Shown: piece after piece, positions 16,958-23,062 of the stretch
Position numbering within the stretch: position 1 is the stretch's first letter
Layout: every line of letters begins with the position of its first letter
Source of the DNA: Candidatus Peregrinibacteria bacterium
GTDB taxonomy: Bacteria > Patescibacteriota > Gracilibacteria > CAIRYL01 > GCA-016699755
Assembly (NCBI GenBank): GCA_024762935.1
Contig: JANTGK010000009.1
Location: forward strand, 1-40,200
Reading direction: 5' to 3'
DNA: 40,200 nucleotides
Notes under the pieces: model-generated
Database searches by the model: none
The model's input: the letters and a program-made list of their open reading frames with translations, nothing else
What the model was told of the DNA's origin: nothing
Position numbers and translations under genes: made by a program

Positions 16958-18204
16958 TTCTTTGAAGAAAAAAGAAGAACAACACTCTTTACAAGAATCA
17001 ATATGTCACCCATATACGACCAATTAAAAATATACTTTGTATCGAGTTCTATTGCTTTCTGAATATCATCGGGTGCACCGTGAAGTCGTTCAATTTGCCA
17101 TAATCCGAATATGCCAGGCTTTACTGTAAGGCGGCGACGCTCATGAAGCTTCAGATTCTCTCTTTCAGAATCAGATCTTGGTCGAGGCCCCACTAATGAC
17201 ATCTCCCCATAAAGAACATTTATAAACTCTGGCATAAATTTAAAAAAGCCATGAGCATTTTGAAACTCATACTTGTTAAATACATTCCTTTTTGGACCGG
17301 TTGCCATTTCTTTTCCATTTATTTTTTTAAAAAGAAAAAAAGGACTACAAACAATAAGAACAACACCCGAAACAAGAATATCTGTAAGACGCTTCCCGAC
17401 TTGCCCCCACCCAAAGAGCGGTGAAAGACTTTGTCCCAAAAATGGAAGTCCCGCTATTTTTTCAGAAACAAGTGTATTTCGAAAGGCCCCAAATATGGCT
17501 GGACACATATGAAACTCTAAAAATTTCCCCTCAGAGAAAAGGAGGAGATTAATTGTTTGCTCACCTGCTTCTGTTTGAAAAAGAGCATCAATATTCTCCT
17601 CTTCAACTACCCTCTCAAGAGCATCAAGTTTCCCTAATACTGGAATACCATTAACCTCCTTCTTTCCTCCTCCGTAAGGTGCCAATATGCCTACGGGCTG
17701 AAAACGTGTCCCCTTTGCAACAATACGTTCGATAACCGATTCAGCAGCTCTCCCGTTCCCAATGATAAGGGTTCGCAATGTATTTATGCCTTTTTTGTGC
17801 TGATGTGAGCGATACTGTAAGAGAAAAAAGTGAAACAAAAACAAGAAAAAGGTCGAAAATATAAAGACAAATAATACAATAAGACGTGAAAAGAAAAACT
17901 CTCTCTGAAAAAAGAAAATGAGAACAAACAGAGTTACACCTGAAAGAGAAGAGAGACTAACGATTCGAAAAAGTTCTCCAGAATTTTTTTCTCGAAGAGA
18001 ATAGAGTCCAGACCACGCCAATAAAAAAATAAAGAGTGGCGTAACAGTAAGCACCAAAGAAAAGTATGGCCAAAAAGGAAAATCACTGCTGTGCCATTGC
18101 CCAATCCGAAGGAAGTATGAGAGAAGAAAGGCACTGAGAACCAAGAGTCCATCAATAATTATTTCCCCGAACTTCTGGAGCAGAAGGAGTTTTGCATTTT
18201 TCAT
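16954..18204 (-). CDS. Polyprenyl-phosphate sugar transferase homolog, catalytically degenerate
   Basis: The 416-residue product has the WcaJ-type layout. About four to five N-terminal transmembrane helices (to about 130) are followed by a Rossmann-like domain (TLIIGNGRAAESVI, 146-159) and a C-terminal bacterial sugar transferase domain (about 270-416). The landmarks GEMSLVGPRP (333-342) and LTVKPGIFGLWQ are present. However, the region between the membrane-associated helix and INVL (328-331) is much shorter than in the family. The usual KFRSM and catalytic Asp-Glu of LDELPQ are replaced by EFQNA and FKFMPE. It may be inactive, regulatory or changed in chemistry. It is cotranscribed with the nucleotidyltransferase. 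Confidence 0.82.
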   Translation of the reverse strand: MKNAKLLLLQKFGEIIIDGLLVLSAFLLSYFLRIGQWHSSDFPFWPYFSLVLTVTPLFIFLLAWSGLYSLREKNSGELFRIVSLSSLSGVTLFVLIFFFQREFFFSRLIVLFVFIFSTFFLFLFHFFLLQYRSHQHKKGINTLRTLIIGNGRAAESVIERIVAKGTRFQPVGILAPYGGGKKEVNGIPVLGKLDALERVVEEENIDALFQTEAGEQTINLLLFSEGKFLEFHMCPAIFGAFRNTLVSEKIAGLPFLGQSLSPLFGWGQVGKRLTDILVSGVVLIVCSPFFLFKKINGKEMATGPKRNVFNKYEFQNAHGFFKFMPEFINVLYGEMSLVGPRPRSDSERENLKLHERRRLTVKPGIFGLWQIERLHGAPDDIQKAIELDTKYIFNWSYMGDILILVKSVVLLFSSKK

Positions 18205-18243
18205 TATGAAGATTGTGCCGGAAAAAAGAATTGATTTCCATTA

Positions 18244-18252
18244 TGTTATACT
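18244..18252 (+). promoter_or_regulatory. Extended -10 promoter for the DUF1361-xthA pair
   Basis: TGTTATACT is an extended -10 (TG, one base, TATACT). The predicted start near 18259 lies 14 bases before the ATG. No good -35 is present at 17 bases, as is common for extended -10 promoters. Confidence 0.45.
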
Positions 18253-18272
18253 GACAAAGATTTTTTTAGATT

Positions 18273-18887
18273 ATGCTTACTATTCCCGCTGCCATATGGA
18301 ATCTTATACTCGTTTTTCTTGCACTAGGAAACATGATTGTCCTTGAATATTTTTTTTCCAATACGTCCTGGAAACATCTTCCGATAATGAAAAGGGCTGG
18401 TTTTATTTTTGGACTCGCACTCTTTATAATCCTCTTTCCAAATATTCCATATATGTTTTCTGATTCTCGTCATATTCTGGATATGTGCTCAGGAAATACC
18501 CCCTATAAAACTTGTCCTGAAGCACCATGGTTAATTCTTCTCTTTTTCTCTTATGGAACCATTGCCATTCCTTTTTTTGTCATCACCATTAAAAAATGCT
18601 CAGCTCTATTGGGAAATATATTTTCCCCCATTTTCAACACAATAACCCCTTATATCCTCATACCGATGTCTGCTTTAGGGGTGTGCTTGGGTCTTTTTGA
18701 ACGTTTCAACTCTTGGGAGATAGTCTATAAGCCACTCCATATTATTGAAATGGCATTCTCCTATTTCCTCGAGAAAGAAAAATTATTGACCCTTATTTTG
18801 TTTACTCTTTGTCTTCTCGGTATTTACCACTTTTTCGGGTATTTTATATCCACTAATACACGTTTTTCATCTCACCAAAAAAAATGA
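18273..18887 (+). CDS. DUF1361-family membrane protein
   Basis: The 204-residue protein has about six hydrophobic helices. FPNIPYMFSDSRHI matches the conserved LPNxPYxxTDxxHL of DUF1361 proteins, and VCLGLFERFNSWEIV matches the later GxYLGRFLRWNSWD motif. The function of the family is unknown. It overlaps xthA by ATGA, so the two are cotranscribed; a functional link is not obvious. Confidence 0.75.
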   Translation: MLTIPAAIWNLILVFLALGNMIVLEYFFSNTSWKHLPIMKRAGFIFGLALFIILFPNIPYMFSDSRHILDMCSGNTPYKTCPEAPWLILLFFSYGTIAIPFFVITIKKCSALLGNIFSPIFNTITPYILIPMSALGVCLGLFERFNSWEIVYKPLHIIEMAFSYFLEKEKLLTLILFTLCLLGIYHFFGYFISTNTRFSSHQKK

Positions 18888-19657
18888 AAATTATCTCTTG
18901 GAATGTCAATGGAATTCGAGCAATCGAACGAAAAGGTGATCTCACAAATTTTTTACAAACCTACTCGCCAGATATCTTTTTGATTCAAGAAATCAAAGCA
19001 ACATCAGATAAGCTTTCTCAGGCACTGACGAATCACCCAGAGTACCTTCAATTTTATCATTCAGCAGAAAAACCAGGGTATGCAGGAACCGGCATCTGGA
19101 TAAAAAGAAGTGAATCTCGAAAGGTTTCATTTTCCTCTGGAATGCCAAATTTTACCGATAATGAAGGTCGTATCTCCCGTGTTGATTTTGGGGATTGGAC
19201 AGTTCTCAGTGTTTATTTTCCGAATGGAGGGAAGTCTGAGGAGGCATGGAAAGGGAAAATCATTTTTTATAAAAAGTTTCTTGAATACATAAATACTCTT
19301 CGAAAAAATGGGAGGAAAGTCATCTGGGCAGGAGATGTCAACTGTGCCCATGAAGAAATAGATATTGCGAGGCCAAAAGAAAACAAAAATTCTATAGGAT
19401 TTTTACCCGAGGAACGAAGTTGGATTAGCTCTGTCATACAACAGAAATGGATTGATGTTTTTCGAAACTTTTTTCCAACAACAGTCATATATTCCTGGTG
19501 GCACGTTCTTTCTGGAGCACGAAAGAGAAATGTAGGATGGCGAATCGACTATTTTTTTATAGATGAAAAACTTCTCCCGTCAGTAAAAAAAATAGAATAT
19601 CTCACAACACAAATGGGCTCAGACCATTGCCCTGTTCTCCTTGAAATACACTCTTAG
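18884..19657 (+). CDS. xthA: Exodeoxyribonuclease III / AP endonuclease
   Basis: This base-excision-repair enzyme cuts 5' of abasic sites and removes 3'-blocking groups. Catalytic residues are in place: ISWNVNGIRA (Asn), FLIQEIKA (metal-binding Glu), VYFPNGG, WAGDVNCAHEEID (Asp and Asn), GWRIDYFFID and the terminal GSDHCPVLLEI (Asp-His). At 257 residues it is full length. It overlaps the DUF1361 gene and converges on the VanW-family gene with only eight bases between. Confidence 0.95.
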   Translation: MKIISWNVNGIRAIERKGDLTNFLQTYSPDIFLIQEIKATSDKLSQALTNHPEYLQFYHSAEKPGYAGTGIWIKRSESRKVSFSSGMPNFTDNEGRISRVDFGDWTVLSVYFPNGGKSEEAWKGKIIFYKKFLEYINTLRKNGRKVIWAGDVNCAHEEIDIARPKENKNSIGFLPEERSWISSVIQQKWIDVFRNFFPTTVIYSWWHVLSGARKRNVGWRIDYFFIDEKLLPSVKKIEYLTTQMGSDHCPVLLEIHS

Positions 19658-19665
19658 AAACAGAA

Positions 19666-20913
19666 CTATATGGTTGATTCTATCGGCTTGGGTGCTTCTT
19701 GCACTACAGGCTCTTTGGGTTTTGGTTTTTCCAACTTCCAATTAACACTTGGCTTATACTCAGAAAATATTTTGGAAATGATAACATCTCCTGCTTGTTT
19801 TATTGTATCAGCTGTTTCCTCAGGCATAAAAACCATACGAAACCATGTTGTATCAAAACCTTTTGTTGCTCTTCCCGCCGTCTGTGTCCCAATCATTTTT
19901 ACCTGACGACCATCTTTCGTCCCATAAAAATGAAATCGTAATGTCCTGGAATCACGATGCATCGTTGTCTGCATAAGAATTGCTCCTTTTGTATTATTCT
20001 CAAATTTCATATCTTTTGACCCCGGATAAATAGTTGCGTCCGTACCCCATGGAGAATAGTAATGAACTGCAAATGAATGAGGATAACGTTCTAAAATAGG
20101 AAGTCCTGCAAGGAGTGCTGCCCGAAATGCAGTACTGCTCACCTGACAAAGTCCACCACCATATTCTTTTTTTAATTCTGACCCCATAATGACAAGCTCT
20201 CTCGTATACCCTTCACTTCCATTAACTGGACCCAAATGATCGTTAAAACTTGCCACCTGACCCTGAGGAATAAGAAAGCTATTAAATTTACTTGCTCCAA
20301 CCTCAATATTGTACATACGAGCCCATGAGCTTCCTGAAAAATCTGATTCCCCCACAGAAAGAAGATCTTTGATTCCCATTTCACGAAGTTCTTCATCTTC
20401 CACAATGATATCTGGATCAACTTCTATAAGGGGGAGTTCAACTCGAGTCACTCCTTCTTCATAAGCTTTTTGAGCAAAAAGAAGGGCTTTTTCTCGGTCG
20501 AGAACCTGTCCTACTCGAGCAGCTCCTTCAAACTGAATATTCCCTTCTTCATCTCGAAAAATTCGAACTCCTTCTGGAGGATGATTAACTTTTGGCTCTA
20601 TAAATTCTTGAAAAAATTCAATCATCTTCTCAGGGTCGAGTTCAAATTCTTCACCTTCACTGATTGAATTTTTTTTAGGTTTCCGTAGTTGAGAAAGATC
20701 ATAACTCGCATCTTCTCCATACGGAATGAATTCTTCTGATTGTTTTTTTCGAAGATATTCCGGATATTTTTTTAACGACAAACTATATTCATAGATTTCG
20801 TGATAAAAAATCAAAGTATTTTCTTTTTTTTCAGAAGAATTATTACTCTCTCCGTTTGCAGAAACGGGAGAAAAAAAGAAGATAGCCAGCAAAAGAAAGG
20901 AGATTCTTTTCAT
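19666..20913 (-). CDS. VanW-family exported protein
   Basis: The 415-residue product starts MKRISFLLLAIFFFSPVSANG, a clear signal peptide, so the start at 20913 is preferred over 20952. Roughly residues 75-185 resemble the peptidoglycan-binding-like domain that often precedes VanW (segment FEGAARVGQVLDREKALLFA). The VanW domain follows with SFNDHLGPVNGSEGYTREL, EYGGGLCQVSSTAFRAALLAGL and the aromatic HSFAVHYYSPWGTDATIYPG. The C-terminal tail is rich in Pro, Lys and Glu. VanW is found with vancomycin-resistance genes and in many surface contexts, but its activity is not established. Here it is probably a cell-wall or surface protein. Confidence 0.88.
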   Translation of the reverse strand: MKRISFLLLAIFFFSPVSANGESNNSSEKKENTLIFYHEIYEYSLSLKKYPEYLRKKQSEEFIPYGEDASYDLSQLRKPKKNSISEGEEFELDPEKMIEFFQEFIEPKVNHPPEGVRIFRDEEGNIQFEGAARVGQVLDREKALLFAQKAYEEGVTRVELPLIEVDPDIIVEDEELREMGIKDLLSVGESDFSGSSWARMYNIEVGASKFNSFLIPQGQVASFNDHLGPVNGSEGYTRELVIMGSELKKEYGGGLCQVSSTAFRAALLAGLPILERYPHSFAVHYYSPWGTDATIYPGSKDMKFENNTKGAILMQTTMHRDSRTLRFHFYGTKDGRQVKMIGTQTAGRATKGFDTTWFRMVFMPEETADTIKQAGDVIISKIFSEYKPSVNWKLEKPKPKEPVVQEAPKPIESTI

Positions 20914-20923
20914 TCTATTTTTA

Positions 20924-20952
20924 TTCTTACAAAAATGGTAATGAGAATTCAA
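20924..20952 (-). promoter_or_regulatory. Candidate promoter for the VanW gene
   Basis: On the minus strand TTGAAT (20947-20952) and TAAGAA (20924-20929) are 17 bases apart. Transcription would start only a few bases before the ATG at 20913. The -35 overlaps the stop codon of the small frame at 20949-21059. Confidence 0.4.
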
Positions 20953-21059
20953 ATCATTCTCTCATACTTTTGCCATAAAAGAAACACATTTTTTCTGATT
21001 TCCTCTCTCAAAACACATTTACCTGTACCAACGGTAAGGCCATCTAATTGTTGTCGCAA
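20949..21059 (-). pseudogene. Possible gene relic or tiny gene upstream of VanW
   Basis: An open minus-strand frame of 36 residues (from TTG at 21059) ends TGA at 20949 and reads like the C-terminus of a real protein: GLTVGTGKCVLREEIRKNV, then FLLWQKYERMI. It includes an amphipathic charged helix and codon use like the neighbouring genes. Upstream, the frame continues for about 15 AT-rich, less protein-like codons to a TAA. There is no ATG. I do not recognise the family. It may be the truncated 3' end of a gene cut off by whatever brought in purU. Confidence 0.3.
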
Positions 21060-21084
21060 TGTTCGTATTAAATACCTCTTTCTT

Positions 21085-21113
21085 TTGATAAATAAGCAAG
21101 AGTTTTTTATTTA
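21085..21113 (+). promoter_or_regulatory. Candidate promoter for purU
   Basis: TTGATA (21085-21090) and TATTTA (21108-21113) are 17 bases apart. It lies 60 bases upstream of the purU ATG in a very AT-rich stretch, so chance matches are likely. Confidence 0.35.
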
Positions 21114-21172
21114 AAATAGAATACATAAAATAAATATGCTTCAATAAGGGTCATAAATTAATTTAATGAAAT

Positions 21173-22027
21173 ATGGAATCTACCAAAAAAGCAAATCTTT
21201 TAATTTCTTGTAAAGATACCCCTGGCATTGTAAAAACAATTACAGGATTCTTATTATCTCATAATGCCAATATCGCAAATTTAGAACAACATATTGAAAA
21301 TGATTTATTTTTTATGCGTATTGAATGGGAATTAGATAATTTTACTATTAAAAACCGACAAGAATTTTTATCAAAATTTTCATACATCCAAAAACAATAT
21401 GATATCACTCTTACACTTGCCCTATGTAATAAAAAAATAAAAGTTGGCTTACTATTTTCACGAGAACCTCATTGTTTAATTGATATTTTAAGCAGAGTAG
21501 AAATTCATGAATTAAACATTGAAATCCCCTTTGTTATTAGTAATTTTAATGATTGGAGAAGTATTGTAGAAAAATTTAATATTCCATTCTATTATATTCC
21601 AACAAAAAAAAATTCTGTTGAGCATGAAAAAGAAATTCTTAATATTGTTCAAAAATATGATACTGATCTATTAGCTTTGGCTCGATATATGAAAATTCTT
21701 AGTCAGGATCTCATTAAAAATGTAAATCAAAAAATAATAAATGTACATCACTCATTTTTGCCGTCTTTTATTGGTGCAAATCCTTATGATGAAGCATATA
21801 AAAGGGGTGTAAAACTTATTGGTGCAACTTCTCACTATGTAACAGAAGAGTTAGACCAAGGACCAATTATTGAGCAAAGTATTCAACGTGTGAAACATAT
21901 TTATGACACTACTAACTTAAAACTTATTGGACGAAGTTGTGAAAAAGAAGTGTTCTATTTTGCAATAAAGAAACATATTGAAAATAAAATTATTACTTTT
22001 AACAATAAAACTATTATTTTTGAATAA
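21173..22027 (+). CDS. purU: Formyltetrahydrofolate deformylase
   Basis: PurU hydrolyses 10-formyl-tetrahydrofolate to tetrahydrofolate and formate, balancing one-carbon units and feeding formate-dependent purine synthesis. An N-terminal ACT domain (LISCKDTPGIVKTITGFLL) is followed by a formyltransferase-like catalytic domain with INVHHSFLPSFIGANPY and the family motif TSHYVTEELDQGPIIEQ. The 284-residue length is normal. The gene stands out in composition: three 60-base lines inside it count 23-30% G+C against 35-42% in neighbouring genes, and TTA is a favoured leucine codon where neighbours use CTC or CTT. That suggests recent horizontal gain. A palindrome and a duplicated segment follow it. 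Confidence 0.92.
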   Translation: MESTKKANLLISCKDTPGIVKTITGFLLSHNANIANLEQHIENDLFFMRIEWELDNFTIKNRQEFLSKFSYIQKQYDITLTLALCNKKIKVGLLFSREPHCLIDILSRVEIHELNIEIPFVISNFNDWRSIVEKFNIPFYYIPTKKNSVEHEKEILNIVQKYDTDLLALARYMKILSQDLIKNVNQKIINVHHSFLPSFIGANPYDEAYKRGVKLIGATSHYVTEELDQGPIIEQSIQRVKHIYDTTNLKLIGRSCEKEVFYFAIKKHIENKIITFNNKTIIFE

Positions 22028-22069
22028 AAAAGAGGGAAAAACGCAATAATTACTTCTTTAGCACGTTAC

Positions 22070-22126
22070 AAAATCAAATTATGTATGCCATGACTATTAT
22101 GAATCATAATGCATCATTTTGATTTT
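22070..22126. repeat. Large imperfect palindrome downstream of purU
   Basis: The outer arms AAAATCAAA (22070-22078) and TTTGATTTT (22118-22126) are complementary. Inside, ATG-T-ATGC pairs with GCAT-CAT across small bulges. The loop carries its own perfect hairpin ATTATG-AAT-CATAAT. The 3' arm ends in T-rich sequence, so it may terminate purU. It could also be a miniature mobile-element end. Confidence 0.6.
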
Positions 22127-22196
22127 TAAGACTGCTCTTATTTTTACCAATCTTCTTTCGATACACTGTGAAGCGACACGAAAATTGAATATGGAT

Positions 22197-22288
22197 AGGA
22201 AGCTGAGAATTTAAAAGTTCTCATTCATCTTCTTTTCAGAAGCAGAGTTGGATTTCATATTACTTTTATTCGGGAGCTTTCTTTTTAT
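22197..22288 (+). repeat. 92-bp repeat, copy A: truncated duplicate of the traG-like 5' end
   Basis: This segment aligns without gaps to 22971-23062. I count five mismatches, all in the first half, with the last roughly 58 bases identical. It includes the TTG start and first 13 complete codons of the traG-like gene, then diverges. Here it is a dead fragment: the frame runs on into tRNA-Pro on the opposite strand and stops. The roughly 300 bases between purU and tRNA-Pro (22028-22329) hold only the palindrome and this copy. Confidence 0.9.
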
Positions 22289-22329
22289 ATTTCATCTTCG
22301 ATTTTTTACTCCACTCCTTTTTTATCGCA

Positions 22330-22405
22330 TGGTCGGGGAGACAGGACTTGAACCTGCGACCCTGCGACCCCCAGCCGCATACTCTACCAACTGAGCTACT
22401 CCCCG
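22330..22405 (-). tRNA. tRNA-Pro (GGG)
   Basis: The reverse complement folds with a perfect 7-bp acceptor (CGGGGAG/CTCCCCG), D-arm GCTCAGTTGGTAGAGT and anticodon loop CTGGGGG, so the anticodon is GGG. The T-arm is GCAGGTTCAAGTCCTGT. C1:G72 with A73 is characteristic of bacterial tRNA-Pro. CCA is encoded (22330-22332). The anticodon stem closes with a G-T pair and position 38 is G, which is unusual but tolerable. Confidence 0.93.
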
Positions 22406-22431
22406 AAATTTTTAACTCAAATCTTAGTCCA

Positions 22432-22459
22432 TTATTAATGATTCAAATACAGTTTTCAA
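22432..22459 (-). promoter_or_regulatory. Candidate promoter for tRNA-Pro
   Basis: On the minus strand TTGAAA (22454-22459) and TAATAA (22432-22437) are 16 bases apart, placing a start about 20 bases before the tRNA. Confidence 0.45.
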
Positions 22460-22484
22460 TACAAATCGATATACAAAGATGCTT

Positions 22485-22877
22485 TTATTCCCCTATTATT
22501 TTCTCAATCTCCTGAAGAAATGCTGATATTGCCTTTTCTGATTCTTTTTTCGTAGGAATAAATCCAATTTCATGAACAAGTTTATTTCGAAGCTTATGAG
22601 CATTCCAAATAGCATTTTCATTTTCAAATTGTTTTCCATATTTTTTCATTTTTTCACCAAGAGAACCTGATATATTTTTAGATTGAAGACATTCATCAAG
22701 GATTTTATCTAACTCTATAATTTTCTCTTTGTCAGATGATGATTCGATTTCTCGAAGATGTCTCATAATAAATTGTCGTTTCTTTTGAGAAAATGTGATT
22801 TTCTTTTTTTTTATTAAAAAAAGGACCAATCCGCCAAAGACGAGAATTCCAAAGAGAAAAAGAAATATATCTTCCAT
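22485..22877 (-). CDS. Small membrane-anchored protein with an RX4H (HEPN-like) motif
   Basis: The 130-residue protein has one N-terminal transmembrane helix (about 3-22) followed by KKKK, predicting a cytoplasmic C-terminal domain. That domain is helical and charged, with the motif WNAHKLRNKLVHEIGF (91-106) in which R97 and H102 fit the RX4H pattern of HEPN-fold proteins. HEPN proteins are often RNases, but similar sequences also occur in non-catalytic helical proteins, so activity is not claimed. It is transcribed divergently from the traG-like gene and between the two 92-bp repeat copies. Its N-terminus is similar in character to the traG-like N-terminus. Function is unknown. Confidence 0.7.
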   Translation of the reverse strand: MEDIFLFLFGILVFGGLVLFLIKKKKITFSQKKRQFIMRHLREIESSSDKEKIIELDKILDECLQSKNISGSLGEKMKKYGKQFENENAIWNAHKLRNKLVHEIGFIPTKKESEKAISAFLQEIEKIIGE

Positions 22878-22935
22878 AGATAAAGTGGGATATTAAGTCC
22901 TATGCAGGTATAAATATAATACGCCTTTTCACCCA

Positions 22936-22964
22936 TGGAGAAAACCTCATATATTTGATATACT
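22936..22964 (+). promoter_or_regulatory. Candidate promoter and strong SD upstream of the traG-like gene
   Basis: TGGAGA (22936-22941) and TATACT (22959-22964) are 17 bases apart. A strong AGGAGG follows at 22968-22973, but no ATG, GTG or TTG lies at normal distance. The nearest in-frame codons are CTG (22977) and ATT (22983). TTG 23022 is 48 bases away. Confidence 0.45.
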
Positions 22965-22970
22965 AAAAGG

Positions 22971-23062
22971 AGGAAACTGAGAATTCAAAAGTTTTCTTTC
23001 ATATTCTTTTCAGAAGCAGAGTTGGATTTCATATTACTTTTATTCGGGAGCTTTCTTTTTAT
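22971..23062 (+). repeat. 92-bp repeat, copy B: functional 5' end of the traG-like gene
   Basis: This is the intact partner of 22197-22288 and spans the start region of the traG-like ATPase. Copy A lacks the promoter and the AGGAGG seen just upstream here, so copy B is the working one. Confidence 0.9.

Noticed and set aside
20953-21172. Riboswitch upstream of purU
   Set aside because: The stretch has only a weak 5-bp TTACC/GGTAA stem and no recognisable conserved aptamer core.
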